64,000 nt of DNA, taken from the NCBI GenBank assembly GCA_033439265.1, contig JAVTVX010000001.1, positions 2,001,501 through 2,065,500 on the forward strand, given 5' to 3'. Below the pieces are notes generated by a model. That model saw only the letters and a program-made list of their open reading frames with translations. It made no database searches and was not told where the DNA came from. Made by a program: the position numbers and the translations under genes. Shown here piece by piece: positions 1 to 14,603 of the stretch (position 1 is the first letter of the stretch; each line of letters starts with the position of its first letter). Origin of the DNA: Dillenia suffruticosa (lineage: Eukaryota; Streptophyta; Magnoliopsida; Dilleniales; Dilleniaceae).

Positions 1-510
1 ATAATACGATATAAGAGATTTTTAAATGAATCCAATACATTGAATGGATTCAAGATTTTAAAATCGGAGCACGTCATATGGAGAATAAAAAAAATCTTAA
101 TATATTTTCCATATGAATGAGAAATTCATTTTCAAATTGTTTGTCCTAATTTACACCTTTATTTACTTTTTTTTTTGTATTTGATAATCGTTATTTGAAA
201 TTCTGATTAATTCGATTTGAATAGTTGTGAGTTTAATTTAAGATTGGCTCTCACAATTCTTTTTTTTTTTTTTTTTTTTAAAATTAAAAATTAGGATTTT
301 GATTAAAGTTATAACCGAATAGAATCTGATAAATTTAATAATAGAAAATAAAATAACGATGTAATTGGAACATTATAATTATATATAGTTATTATTTTAA
401 AAAATAATTTTCTTAATGAAAAGAATCATACAATTTGAAATCCTTTTCTTTTTTTTTTTTTTAAATTTATTTGTTTGCCTACTTGATATGCTAGTGTGCT
501 AGAAAGCCAT

Positions 511-545
<35 letters not shown>

Positions 546-681
546 CTCCGGCAAAAACAAAAAGAACAAGAAAATCCCAACAGAGCACAACGCGAACTCC
601 AAAATCTTCGTTCTTTATTTAATCTTTGCACCCAACTTACCTAAACATCAAAACCGTTTTCCATCTTCTTTGCCGTAAAGA

Positions 682-718
<37 letters not shown>

Positions 719-827
719 AGCTCACTTTCAGTCTCACCAACTCTGCAACCCCCAAAAAACTCTTGAATCTGATACTCTCTGAAGTGTATTTTCAATTGAT
801 TTTTGGCAAATCCAAATCAGTTCTCCG
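1..827. other. Upstream region and 5' leader of the DUF3755 gene
   Basis: No coding exon is recognised before 828. The first 490 bases are AT-rich, with T-runs at about 163-173 and 260-280 and a possible minus-strand SINE relic between them. Two (CT)n tracts at 514-542 and 687-717 lie directly upstream of the start codon, where CT-rich leaders are common in plant genes. No convincing TATA box was seen. Confidence 0.5.
162..330 (-). repeat. Probable degraded SINE copy
   Basis: On the minus strand this stretch ends in an A-tail (T-run at about 163-173 on plus). It carries a variant of the 3' body seen in the better copies at 36791-36979 and 31452-31626, including TTGTATTTGATAATCG on the plus strand next to the tail. 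The tRNA-like head is too degraded to place exactly, and no target duplication was found. Confidence 0.3.
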
Positions 828-3800
828 ATGGCTGCGAGTGCGAATCCTTCCGGGAACCACGGCGCAAACAATCCAAACAACGGGAGTGCGGCGGTGGTAG
901 CGCCGGACACATCAGGAACGGCATCGGCGATGAAGCATAATCCGGGAATTTCCACCGATTGGTCTCTCGAAGAGCAATCCATTCTTGAAGAAGGTCTCTC
1001 GAAGTGAGTGGTTTATTTTAATGGAATCTTCCTGTCTTTTTTTTTTTAATTGAGGGTTTTCCTTTTGGTTTTTTGTATATCTGGTTGATTGATTGCTTTC
1101 TCTAGTGATTGATTTTGTAATCCCTCTCTCTCTCTATCTCTCTATACACCCTTTACTTGTGTGAAGATTCTTTTGATTTATTATTTGATGGTTGTGTTAG
1201 TGTTTCTTGCTTCTTCTTTGTGGTTTACCTCAGCTTTTGAGATATTTAGTGGGGGTTGGGGGGTTTCAACTTTCTTTAAACCAAAGCTCTAGAAAAGTTC
1301 ATGAGTAGAAAATATGTATGAGCTTCACTTGTTTGAACCAATTGGTGGATACTTGGTGACTGATAAATAGTTTGCAACTTTTATGGGACCAATAATCTTT
1401 GTTCTCTCTTACTGGGAATCAAGGAGAAAAAGATTTTTATTTTTGTTTTTCTTTTCCAAGAATATTTTTGGATCCGATTTCATGTTGCTGACTTCACTTA
1501 TGTAGTTGGTAGAGTTCTGTATTTGTCGTCTACATTTACTTCGATGTGTTGTGCCAAGAGTTGGAAACTAGCCATGGTAGAACTCTGCGGTCTGCATATA
1601 TTTGAATGCACATTTTGATCTATGCTAAACTTGTCACACACCTTAGCAAGGAATTAAACAAAAATTTGTGGCAGCCATTTTTGTATTGGTTGCTATAGCA
1701 ACAACTATGGTTCTATAAAAGATACAACTGTTATGCCTGCGACACAACATTTAAAATCTGGTTATGGCTACAAGAATGTCAGGGTTTTAGGCGACTACTT
1801 TTGTTCAATAAAAGGTACAACCATTATGGCCACAACACGACAGTTATGGATACAACACTTTCACAATGCCGCCACACCTTCACAAAGTGGAAAAGCTTGC
1901 GATTTTCATTGCATTACATCCATCTCGTCTGACACAGTTTTGGCTATGACTGCATAGGAAATTCCAACTGCTGTCTAAATAGATGAAGTGGAGTGGTTGG
2001 ATTAATGGCTTCTAATCAATTGCAAACAAAAATGTTGATAAAAGGAGTTGTATTTGTGTGGGAGTTTGATGGGAAAAGTTACACAGACAGAGGTTAAATT
2101 TAGTATTAAAAAGCTTGGGAGTGCTTGTCTAAATAATAGTTATAGATGAAGTTGATCAAAAGACCAAGTACGAGTTCTTTGAAAATCAAGGAGAAAACTT
2201 ATCTCTCATCATTATTAGGCCCAAGATCTCCTATGCAAGCATCAAATTCGAGACATAAAATGTTCACTGTAGAAGTCTTGGTTGACCTTTTTCCGTGACT
2301 GATGTTTTTAAGAAGTGAATCTATGGTTCACCAGATGCGTTTCATCTTTAGGATTGTCTAACTCGCTTCAAATAGCAGTGCGGAACTGCTTGGCAAGAAG
2401 AATTTTGTCGTGTTTGTGGGCATTTGGAGATTGATGTTGGACACTTCCTCAAGTATTGTCCAAAACAAAGTTGGTTCATTCGGGACTACTTACGTTACGT
2501 GGTTGATTGGTTAGTTTTCATTCAAATTGGGAGAAATTCCATATCCAGCTGTATCTGAGAAGGTCCAAGACTAGATCAAAGTAGTGCAAAAACTATATTA
2601 GAAAGAACATACTTGGGCAACAAACAAGATTCTAGATTAAAAAAAGCTAAAAATCAAGTTTGCGGTTAAGAATGCAGGGCCTTGAAGTCCGCGACAGAGA
2701 GTTTTGGTACAATGGATGATCACTGTGCAGGAAACAGGAGCCCTAAGAATGGTGGCAATTGTCCTTGTCCTTTTAATTAGCAATATGGAGAAAAGAGTAG
2801 CTATTTTTTGGATTGTTGCACTCAAAACCATCAGCGTTAATGTTTTGTTAAGAGCTATGAGACTGAACAAGGAATTACTCGATAGAAAATCAAAATTATT
2901 TGTTTGCTGCAAGCTGGGAGACCAAAGAAGGCATGTTTCTTAACATCTGTGTAATGTCTTAGCATGATGAGACAACACAGGTTTTTTTTTTTTTTTTGGT
3001 TAGAAATGGAAATGTATTAGGTAGGAAACTGAAATAAATCAACTATGTGCCGAGACAACACGTGTAATGCCTTGGCAATGTGCTAGGACAACACGTGTTT
3101 TATTTTTATCTTTTTGGTTAGAACAAGTGGATGTTTTAGATTGCAAAGTGAATATGCATCATGCAGGATGACAAATTCTCAAAGGAAACAAAGATCAAAA
3201 ACCAAAATTAATGAAGGACTCTTTCCAAATCCCTTTTCAAATCCTATAAAACTATAATTTGGAAACACTTGTACAACATATTTTTTTGGGTAGAAAAAGA
3301 AGAATATTTACATGCATGAAGGAATGTACAAAGACTCCTAATGATGAAAAATTCTCAGATTTAAAAAAGAACAAATGAAATCAATACATAAAGACTAATA
3401 TACAATTGCTTTCCAATCTTCCTTCAAATCTTCTAAACGGTAATTTTTATAAATGGCCGAAGCATGAGCCCATATGGAAGTATAAAAACTAATTTTCCCA
3501 TAATAGAGAAGCTTAATATGTTTTAAATGTGGATTTTGGCATTACACTCCCTTTAAATAAACCATGGGATGGCTAAAGCATGCATTTCCACGACAACTCA
3601 CCATCTTTCTTCCCTCCAAAAGAATTTAGTGGTCAATAGATCAGGAACTTCCCGGGGGCAAATCCGAACATTGTCATGTACAACATGAATTGAAAGAAGA
3701 GCAATGTCTGTTTGCAGAGACGACACGTTTTATTTTCTTACATTGAAGGTTTTCTGGTGGGTGTGGAACATTTTTTTTTTCACTTGTTGGGTGAGACTTG

Positions 3801-6800
3801 AGTGTTTAAGATCTCTCGAAAACTTTCTTCTTATGCATTTCAAAGTTTCTGGTTTGAGCAGGAAGAAATGATTCAACACCTGTTGGGCAACATACCTTGA
3901 TAGTGATGTTTTCATGCATTTGGTTTGACAGAAATGTGAGAATTTTAAGGAATGAACAATCAATTCCTCTTACTTTGTCGTGAGATTAGATTGTTTCCTT
4001 GGCATCCTGGAGCTCTTTTGTTTTGATAGTTTTTAGTGCTTGCTTTCAATGTATTTTTGATTTTCCTGGGAGGATAAATATCCTAGTAATTCCTTTCACT
4101 CTTCCCATCTGATAATACTCTTTCCTTGTATTAAAAAAAAACTATATAATGGTCTAATCAAGGCCAAAGCATCTACTGAAAACTTGCAAATATATTAACC
4201 AGTGAAAAATATGTTTAGATAATTTAACAAGATCTCCTTTATACCGGAACATCATAAGACCTAGAAAGCCAAATGGGGCGTCGCTAGTTAATAATCAAAC
4301 TTGTCTAATATAACTCTTCTGCAATGCCACTTATGGCTAAAGGGTGTGTCACTAGTTAATTTGGCATTAAAGGAATTCAAAAACATGAATAATGATTTAG
4401 AAAGTACTTATTGTATTCAAAATTGGACTTCAAAATGTGTCTTCAAGTGCTTGGGCACGCAAACAATCAAATTAAATGATATAGAAAGCATGAGATCATA
4501 GCATTCTTATTTTTGGACCAACTTGATTGCAAAGAAAATAACTAATAATGCGATGGTTTTGTTTTGGTTTTTTTTCCCCCCTTTAAACTGTCTCAGTAGC
4601 TGGACACACTTGTCATTACTATTATTTTTCTTAAAAATGCATTTGAAGATTTCCACAAAAGAGAATATGGCTGAGTCTTTGTGATTACATTGTTTGTCAT
4701 CCTTTACTATTACATACAGCTGACTGGATCTTCATAATATCTTGCAGATTTGCAGCAGAAACAACCATAATTCGGTATGCAAAAATTGCCTTGCAGCTAC
4801 AAAATAAGACAGTGAGAGATGTGGCACTGCGTTGTAGATGGATGTCTGTAAGTTCTATTGTAGCTATTCCCTTTTTGGTACTTGTTGATGTAGGTCGCAT
4901 GTTTAGCAACAACTTTCAAAACCTAGCTAACTGTTGAAATCTTTTGCTTTAGGCAATTATAGTACAATGACAATTTTGATAGGTGCATAACAAATTCAGA
5001 TTTTGCGGAGATGAAAGTAACTCATTCAAAATTTTGAAATTCCATCTTTAGATCTATTGCAGCTATTTGATTGAATGCTTCCGAAAATTATATAAAGTGC
5101 ATAAAGTGCAAGGTGGAGATCGAACCTTTTACTAATTTACAACATCCCTTGTATGTTGAAGATTTGTTTTCCTCAATTGGCTTTCCTTTTTGCTAGATTA
5201 TTTATCTCAAACTCGTCTGATTGATTTCTTTTTCCAGAAAAAGGAAAACAGCAAGAGAAGGAAAGAAGATCATAATCTATCAAGGAAAAGTAAAGATAAA
5301 AAGGTTCATTCACCTGCAATATCTTCGAAATGCTTGCATTACTTTGGCATCTTATTCTAAATTAGCAAAGTTAAAGATGATGATCTTGTTATATATAATT
5401 CACCTTTTCTTGTTTCAGACACATAATTGGACAAACATTTCATTATTTTCCTGTTTAATCAATTTGTGTTGTGCTTGAGCTGAATAATACCTTATTCTAC
5501 CTTTTGTTGAGATATAGAATAATATGCACCATTTTGTATGCGCTTAAGTCTTGGAGCAGTTGGTAGCTGTAATCAGAGGATTTAATTATTCTATGTGGTC
5601 ACCATGTTTCCATTGGGCATTTCCCTATATTAATTTCTTACATATTTTATGGGGAAATATCAAAAAGCTAGTGGTGGCATGTAGAATTGTTTCAAATATT
5701 TCGGATAGTTTATTAATTTCGAGTGGGAGCTCGCTCCCATTTTAGGGATCCAGTGTTAGAGAGAGGCAAGAATATCCAGAACTTAATGTGTTTCTTATTC
5801 TCTATTATGAGATAGAATTTCTTTTAATGCTTTTTTGTGGACCTTAATCTCAGAGGCCTTTGAAGGCCTAAGTTGTGGATGTTGAAGAGAATTGAAGATC
5901 TTAGCATGGAAAAGTTTAGATTTTTCCTTTTCCCTCATTAGAACAGTTACTCATTTCCCTTCAACAGAAGTTATATTTCCTTTTTTATTAAAAAAAAGAA
6001 AAGAAAAGAAAAAAAGTTTGGTTTGCTTCACATGCTCACCCAAAAGATCAAGCTCTTCTAATTGTATATTTCTTATTTTATTTCCCAGCATTATTTTGTC
6101 ATATTGTCTGTTATCTACTTTCCTGTCTAAGCATTTGTACTGACTGGCTGAAAGTAATGCATTGGCTTTCCTAATTTTCAAAAATTGTTGGTTTTTCACT
6201 TTAGTTGAACGGAGATTGAGTACCTATTCTTGCTTCTATTTGTAAATTAGAGTAGGCAACCTGCAATTAGTCTATGACCTAACATTAGAAAAATGTGGAG
6301 CATATGATACATTCATGTTGACATATTATAGAGACGCATTTTTTGGTTACCTTTTGCATTGCACATGCTGTATTCAAACTAAAGAATCTTTTTTTTTGGA
6401 AATTCTACTACTGCAAAAAAGAAAAAAAATTAAATTGCGACTTTTATTTGCATACCATTTTCTAATGGAAAATGGCAACCAACAAGAATCTTATAATTCC
6501 ATCTGCATATGAGTGTTTGGAAATTTTACAATTTTGGCAAAAAAGATTGTATATTTGTGGCGTTCAAATGTTTGGATTTTACAAGCATTGGTTCGTGATG
6601 ATTTTTGAATAAATGTTGGTTTTAGTAAGTGCTGTTGACTTGGTCAAAAATGGAAGATTTCATCTAATGCCCGGTATATGAATAGGAGAGAAGACATATG
6701 AGGGGGAAGGCAAAGTTGGAAATGGTAGAATGCCAGGATAACTAGTATCAGGGATGATAAGTTTAAGTGCATGACAGTCAGTGGCTTAAAAATGAGTTGT

Positions 6801-9152
6801 TCTCTGTTAAAATTTTGTGGTATGACATCTGTGGCAAACAAGTTTTTTGAAACCTTTGCAGGACATGTCTAATTCCTCTCATGCATGTTACTTTCAATGT
6901 CAGTGTTCAGCTCTTTTTGCCATTCAAAAGGTTGTGGGTGTTCTTGTGATCCTAAGCTCTTCGCTACATTTTATGTTTTTCATTTTAATTATGGGGAGAG
7001 TGTATTATCGTTTTTTCAGTGTCTGGTAGTAAGACAATGTAAAAAGATGTGCTAAATAATTTTGTTCATGGGACTATTGTATTGTCCTTACACATTAATA
7101 TGGAGCAGTGTTCACGGAATATAGTGTCGCATGAAAACATAGTTTTGGCCTTACTAGTTTTGTGCTAGATTTGTTATAGATGTAGTACATAGGTCACATT
7201 CTGATATCTCTAGTATATTAATTGTGAATTAATTCAAGAAAAATATCAAGCCATTTTATTACTCAGTTTTCTTCTGCATGTCTGTTTTTGGAACTGTCTC
7301 TCAAGAAAAACTTGGTTTAATTTTTGTAGGAAAGAGTCTCTGATCTTTCAGCAAAGTCATCTCATTTGGCCGCAAGGCCTAATGTTCCTCCTTATGCAGT
7401 GCCCATGATTCCTATGGACAATGATGATGGCATTTCCTATGAAGGTGGATTTTTGTTACACATCACAAAGTGTTCATTGCATATCTTTATCTGTCCATTG
7501 ATGCTCTAATGTTTACAGTATGCATCATTTTTTTTCATTATTATTCTACTTATAATTGGCAACGGAATACTGGGAGATTGATGCTGCATTAATTAAACTC
7601 AATACCTTTGGAAGACATTACTTATATGCTTGTCTGTATGTTATTGCTGGATCATGCAGTAAGGGAGCCGTAAGGGATTACAAAGGAGGGGAGAGTGGAA
7701 CCTCCAAACTCTTGATTGGGGGTAAAAAGGGTTCCTCAAGTCTACGAGTGCCTATTAACAATCTTTTAGGCCAAAATTTCAGTTTAGGTGTCTACTTTGC
7801 ATTCCGAAATCATGAAAACTGTCTATGACTTTAATAGAACACAAAAGAGGACCCCAATAGGCATCTTCATGACCTCTTAACTATTCGGCAGTCTTTAAAG
7901 CATACATCTGATGCTTAGAGAAGATTGTAAAACCAGGTAGGTCAGATCTAGAAATATTGCCTCTGTTGTACGCAACAGCAGTAATTAAGATTATCTTGGG
8001 GTATTAGTAGATATATTTGTTTAAGCAGTTAGGTGGGGCCCATTTAATTAGTTAGGAGTGACTTGAAAATGTTTTAAGCGCAAGTGGAAGTGGGAGTCTG
8101 TCAAGAATCTTGGTTAAGGCCTCAAGGAATGAGGAAAAAGGTATCAACTCTAATCTTTGGAGTAGATGAATGGGCAAGAATTTCCTTAGGCATCCTGTTG
8201 CAATTTGAAGAAGGCCATCTGAACTCTATCTAATCCTTATGTAAAATTATTTTCTTTTGCTATCAAAGAAAAGGTACTACTAAAAGTTCTGTTTAGCAAT
8301 TGGCTAAGGCTTTCTCTGACTGCGTTTTATGTACAGAAGTGGAAAGATTTCCAAATTTTTCAGCCATATGGTGAGGAAGCAAGGTACCGTTATCTCTTAA
8401 TTGGGCTGCTGGATGGATGGATTAGGGATATTAAGCTTCTACAGCTTTTTCAGGATGATTAGTTAAAACAGTTAAAACATTTTTGCAATGTCTTGGATCA
8501 ATCTTCGTTTAAGTGCAGATGGTAATAATTGTTGTGGATGGATGGTATGAGATTAGTCTAGAAGTGCCAAATGTCTATTGTATTATTGAGTCATGCCTGT
8601 TCCCATTCAGAAATTGCTCCTTCTTCTGCTTCTTCATATATATATATATTTTAACCTTCTTTGCGGCCGGGGAAAATACCATTATTTATGACAGTCTCCT
8701 TAAGAGGTTACACCTGTCTAGCTGTTTGAAGTGGAGATCAATGCACCAATGCTTTGGTCTTTGTTTTCATCAATTTCTAATGTTTGTTGGGTTAGTTTAA
8801 TGAGTTCTTTGATTCATAATCAGAAGGCATGGGAGGGAAGAGTGACAGTAAGCATGGTTTTTATTAAACATTTTCTTTTGTTTTAGTTGGCTTCATACAC
8901 TGTCACATGCCTGCAATTAGGGAATCCATGCGTTTTAAGCACTCTGATATGGAGCAATGTTCATGCGTGTGGCTCATTATCCAATTAAATTTTGAGGTCT
9001 GCATTGAAAATATCTACTTTTTTGACCGGTGTTAGTTCTGACTTAAATGAGGGAGATTTTCAAACGTTAACCAATGGCCAAGTTTTGTGTGTCCAGTTCT
9101 CCCTTCTGATGTGAGTTACACTTTATCTCCTCTACTGCTGGTGAGGCTGGGT

Positions 9153-9186
<34 letters not shown>

Positions 9187-9445
9187 GTAAATTTTTGAAT
9201 TTTGCTATTTTTTTCCTTTTAGGAAAGATAATAATTGGAGCGAAAATGGAATTTCCGCAATCACTGAAAATCCTTCTAATATCATTTGAAAATCTAAATT
9301 GTTGTTGGTCACAACAAATTTATTTTTGTTAGAATCATTAACGGAAATATTCAAATGATTCCATTGATGCATTTGAGTAATTAAACGTTTCACAATTAGC
9401 AAACTGGATTTATTGTCATAACCTACATTTTCCAAACAAATCGAG

Positions 9446-9487
<42 letters not shown>

Positions 9488-11198
9488 ATACATAAAAATT
9501 GAAATTGTTTTTACTGCTACTGCATCATTCTATATTGGAGCATGAAATCTCTATTGTACCCATTGATTATAAATTTTTGTTTGATTGAGAAGTTGTGCAT
9601 ACTGCTGTTTTGCAGATATTGGTGGTACCACCGGACAACTTCTTGAGCAAAATGCACAGGCCTTTAATCAGATTTCTGCTAATCTGGCCTCTTATCAGGT
9701 CCAGTTCTCTTAATTATGTGTTCTTTGGGTAACTATTTTCCAGTCGCAACATGTCAAAGCCTCTTGTTTTGGTTTTGTATGGGTCTAGCTAATGGATTGC
9801 TAAGTAATTGGTTAACCATTGACTGTGAGTAGGGTGAGATTGCATATGTTGTATACTCTATAGGTGGTCACTTTTTAGAACATCAACTTTACCACTTTGT
9901 TGCTGAAGAATATTTGTCTAAGAGATGTTAAACCTTTGCTTATGCTTGTAATGTTGAAGCTTGTCCCAAATATCAATAAGAATTATGAAGGATCTTTGTA
10001 TAATTATTTCTGCACTTTATCACTAATAGCCAAATAATATGATCTTCAATGAATTAGATATTGCAGCATTTTCACAAATACTTGTAGCACAAGAAACCTT
10101 TTCCTTTGTTAGAAATGGTGTTCATAATTCTCTTTTCTATGTTTCAGATACAAGATAACATCAATCTATTTTGTCAAGCTCGAGACAACATCCTCACTAT
10201 CATAAACAGGTATGCCCTAGATTTGGAGTTAATGATCTTCCTTTGTTGTGTGTTTAATTTTCCATGGAGACACACACGATTTGTGTCCCTGACTGATTAT
10301 GGACACATTCCTAACTGCTTGCTTATGCATGCATTTTCAGTTCAATAATGTAATTAATTACTTGATCATCTTTTTAAGTTTGTCTTATTTGATTTTTACC
10401 TTGGTGCATCACAAGCAAAAAGTCCTGTTGGAGAACGTGTTTGGGAATATTTTTGAGTTTCTCATGTCAATGTTTGTTTTAGTTGTATTTGTTAAATTTA
10501 TGTTCATAATCTTTGCGATTGAATTTATCATTCACTATTTGTTGCGGGTCAAAGACCCCTAGTTCCCTTCTTCAAACTCTGGATTTGTAGTTTTCATTGA
10601 GAATTCTCTGGTAAACAATAGAAGAAGATCCTTTTGCATCCTATCTAAGTTATTCTTCTTGGTTCAGGCTGAAGAAACAAAATGATTTGTATATACATTG
10701 ATATCATTAATTTTTAAGTTTGTTTTACACCATAACTTTCTATTTTGTGGATTTGTTTTCATGTTTTAAGCTGACCAGCTCCTTTGGAGCATGACCCGAT
10801 TACTATTATGGTTTGTTTTAAGTGATGTATCCTCCTCAACTGGATGCAAGAAAGGGAAAAGTTGCCTTTCAATTCAGAAACCTATTTCTAAGTTCTATGG
10901 GTTATTTATTTATTTTTTTTGGGGGGTCATTTGACAAATTCTTTTTCTCCAAATAGCTTATGCGCATCATCTGATTGTCTGTGCATCAATGAATCTAGGT
11001 GTACATAATTATTTTTCTATTTACATGTGTAGAAAATGTCTTAGTGTTACTCTAAAAAAATAATTTATTTGTGATTGTCTATGTAGCTTGAATGACATAC
11101 CAGAGATAATGAAGCAGATGCCCCCACTGCCGGTGAAGGTTAATGAAGAGCTAGCTAATTCCATCCTCCCGAGGTCAAATCTCTCAGTGCAACAGTGA
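828..11198 (+). CDS. DUF3755 family protein (SANT/Myb-like N-terminal region), 7 exons
   Basis: Coding exons: 828-1003, 4748-4847, 5238-5303, 7330-7444, 9616-9698, 10148-10209, 11087-11198. They join in frame to 714 nt (237 aa plus TGA). Residues 41-91 look SANT/Myb-like: a TDWSLEEQ start, a helix with [10 protein letters not shown], and RCRWM. A lysine/arginine-rich stretch (about 92-115) could be a nuclear localisation signal. Then come a Pro/Met segment with [18 protein letters not shown] (about 135-152) and a helical C-terminal part containing [14 protein letters not shown] and the [17 protein letters not shown] motif. I recognise this layout as the plant DUF3755 family; its biochemical role is unknown to me and nuclear location is an inference. 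The ATG at 828 is the first in a frame that continues through all exons. All introns are GT/AG, although the donor after exon 3 (GTTCAT) is weak. A candidate AATAAA polyadenylation signal lies at 11446. Confidence 0.85.
3120..3545 (+). repeat. Dispersed non-coding repeat inside intron 1 (copy 1)
   Basis: About 120 bases near 3395-3520 align by eye with 21190-21310. Shared landmarks in the same order are a TACAATTGCT/TATAATTGCT block, TTATAAAT followed by a CCGAAG(G)CATGA block, AGAAGTATAAA-type sequence, and TTTTCCCATA before GAGAAG. The outer limits are estimates. No coding capacity was recognised. It is probably a fragment of a transposable element present at both sites. Confidence 0.4.
9147..9190. 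repeat. (TA)n microsatellite with TATG tail, intron 4
   Basis: A run of alternating TA passes into GTATGTATGT. A second similar tract lies at about 9447-9486 in the same intron, so intron 4 of the DUF3755 gene holds two related TA/TATG tracts about 300 bases apart. Confidence 0.8.
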
Positions 11199-12041
11199 TA
11201 GCGAATATGATCAAATGCTGAAGTTGTCCTCCTTGACATCAATGAATGGGGAAAAATAACTGCAAAAAAAAAAGATGGTCAGTAGTCAGTCAGCTGCAAG
11301 TTTAGAAGTTTGGCAATCGCCCATTCTTTTGAATGTTAGTTAGGTATAGACATTGTTTTCCTCCTTGTTCTTAGCTTCTCATGTTCATATGGGTGGTTCT
11401 CTCCGTGCTCTAGTTGCCTTCTCTCTCGTGTAGAAGAAATAGGTGAATAAATTGTGGTAATAAAAACCTGATTTTTACCAATCTTTGCTGCCTATTTTGA
11501 TGTTGTATAAATATTATTTTTGGAACAGAATAATTATGACTATGATTGGATTTGGGACACCGGCCTGCACTCCTGGCTGTATAAGGTACAGACTTTAGTT
11601 TTCAGCACCCAAACCAAGGCACATCTTGAGGGGCGTTGGTTGTGAGAATTTTGAAGCACCCATGAAAATTGAGTTGTTGGAAATCTCTTGGAAACTGCAT
11701 TTATCTAGAAAGGTTTGTGTGGGGACATCATTTTGAAAGTTGGTGCAATTTTGTTGGTAGTCTGGGAGTCTTGAACCATCTAATAGAGATCTTCCGTTAT
11801 GATATAGACAATTTAATTAAAAAAAAAAAAGTCAAAACTTATGAATGAAGCATATGTATTGTATTTTGTTTTACTAATTAACAGTTAATTTAATGGAATG
11901 GGTTATTAATTTATTTAATTGAGTCTTAAATTCAAAACTTAAAAATAAAAAAAATTATGTCAAAATAGTCTTTCTTAAATAGGGTCTTTGTAAATGTTTG
12001 AATTAGATTAATGGAAATATGGTTTCGAACACTAGTGATAG

Positions 12042-12074
<33 letters not shown>

Positions 12075-13884
12075 CCTTTCATTGGACCTTCTTGACATTC
12101 CCATTTGATGACAAAATTTGGTTATGTCGACTAGCATTTCCTCCGAGGCTAATTGAATTTTGGATGAGAGTCTTGTTCAAAATTCATTCATGGACCTTTC
12201 AAAGATTGCATGACCCATTTGAGATAAGAAGCATGGAAGAGGTAAGCCATGACAAAACCGAAGTCTAACTTGATGGTGATTACCCTTGGAATTCATTATT
12301 TATCATTTCACAAAAAATAAGTGTTGACAAAATGTCATGAAAGGTTTGCATTAAGATGGGCCATGGGGCATAGGCTTGTGTTTCACGAAATAAATATTTA
12401 ACAAAAAATAGAAATGAAAACATCAAGAAAGGTTTTATATGAAAAAGACTAATTTTTTTTTTTTAATTTGCTCTGACAACGCACGATAAGAATCAGTCAA
12501 AATATAACTACAGATATCGATCGATTATATAAAAAAAAAAAGAAGAAAGGTTTTATATGTTTAAAATTAATGGACCAAATCTTATAATCACTACATTTTA
12601 GATCAAATATCAAATCTTAGAAGATACTAAGATATCAGAAAATCATTAGTAAACCGTATGTATGGAGATCATATTTTATTAGACATCAAAATGGACATAT
12701 TCAAGTCATGCGACTTGGTAACAGTTTGTACCAAAATACCCTGAAAAAGGTAAAACCCAAATATGTCAATTTCATCTCATTTTCTGTCCTTCAATTTCAT
12801 GTACTAATTCAAATCTTAAACTATCAATTCCAACCCAAAAAAGGAAAGGGAAAATCAAAAACATTGAACTTTTGAAAACCCTTTTGGGCATAGATTTTGG
12901 AGATGAGATCTTGTTTATTTATTTTGGACATTTCATGAATTTTTGGTACTAAATTCAACAATTCTCTTTTTAAATTGATCAAAATCCAAATTGTTGCACC
13001 ACAATCCAATTTATTATTCCCATGACATAAATAGTGTGTTTTGATACAATTTTTCGTGTATATTTAATGTAAAGATTCGAACAATATTACGTGAAATCTT
13101 CAAAATTGATCATAAATTTTTTTGTAGATACTTTAATATAAAGATTCTAACAATATTTGTAGATTATAAGAGATTCTCAAATTAACCATAAAATTTTTGT
13201 TTATACTTAATGTAAGGATTTCCTCGAAAGTTTCTAAAGGGACAGTTTAGTAGTACAAATCTTCATTCTCTAATCTGATGATTCCAAGTTCAAATTCTTA
13301 TATTAAAAAAAAAAAGGATTTCCTCATAATATCAATATTTAATTTATCATACTTTGGTTTATAATGTGTTTTGTTTTTTTTTTCAATAGAAAATAATAGT
13401 TGTGATGATATTTTTGTAAGATTAAGGCCGTAGGTTTTTTGTCGGATTCCATGAGTTCTATTCTCGTTCTCGTGAAGTATATTATTATTTGAAATGTGAT
13501 ATAGAAACTAATTTTTTCTGCCCTTTTGTCATAGAAAAAAGATCATGTGAAATTCTTGAAATTAACCATAATTTAACTTTAAATTATAACTTTTGTTTTT
13601 GGTATTTTCTCGAAATGAATAGATAAAGACATTTTTGTTTCATGTTTTTGACTAATATATATTTATCCGAATGATTTCATGAATGACTGCAAAAGTCGTT
13701 TTTGACCTCTCCAAAATTTATTCCCATCTTTGCATTCTAGAGAGAGAGAGAGAAGTGTTGGATTTGGTTGGTGAATGAGAAAAGGGGTATGTAAATTATC
13801 AGAAACCCGTTAAAAAATGAATGAAGTAAGAGCATTTGTAATAGCCAAATAGTGGATTATGTTATGTTTTGCTTAGACCAGTCT

Positions 13885-13888
<4 letters not shown>

Positions 13889-13944
<56 letters not shown>

Positions 13945-13952
13945 TCTCTCTC
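13889..13952. repeat. (CT)n microsatellite
   Basis: Uninterrupted CT for most of 64 bases, with one CC interruption near 13941. It is one of more than twelve CT/GA tracts in the window. Confidence 0.9.
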
Positions 13953-14216
13953 AACATATATGGAGGGAAGAGAAGTGTTTGACACGGTGTAGTTTGTCTA
14001 GAAGCAATTCAAGGAAAAAGATAACAGAGACCGAGAGCACTCTTATTGTTATAAGTTGATGACTTTCTTTCTTTTACTTCACATCTCATCTTTTCAACAA
14101 TGGGGGTTTGAACAAAAATACATACTTCTGGCCACAGACACACACACACAAAAAATTGGGATTTTCTAGAAATTGTTTTCCTTTGATTCCTCAAATCTCT
14201 GTCTCTCTCTCTCTGA

Positions 14217-14225
14217 CTATATAGA
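14217..14225 (+). promoter_or_regulatory. Possible TATA box for the downstream membrane protein gene
   Basis: CTATATAG lies about 1 kb before the ATG at 15261. It would fit a promoter only if the gene has a long leader or a 5' UTR intron, which the CTTGACAG just before the ATG would allow. The assignment is weak. Confidence 0.2.
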
Positions 14226-14564
14226 GGCGTCTCAAAGTTTAAAACCTGAATATTTTGTCATTTAATTTTGTAAAGATTTTCCATGTTGGGTGAGATTTTC
14301 TTATTTAATTTTCTAAATTTAGAATGAATTTTCTCGAATGGGTATATTTGTCAACTATCTATACATACATAATATATCAAGGTAGAGAAATCTGGAGGTC
14401 GGAGAAGCATTTCAAATTCTCTGTTTTTGGTCACTGGCTTCAGAAATTTAGGCACTGATTAGTTTGGGAAACAGAGTGTGCAATTTAAAGAACTGGGTAC
14501 TCATCAGAATTATTTGCAGAAGACTCTTGAATTTTGAGTTCATCTTTCAAACTACAAAGCAGAG

Positions 14565-14603
<39 letters not shown>

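Noticed and set aside
2395..2530. [19 protein letters not shown], similar to a retroelement zinc knuckle, in intron 1 of the DUF3755 gene
   Set aside because: The spacing does not fit a CCHC knuckle and no neighbouring LINE sequence was found; kept only as a possible relic.
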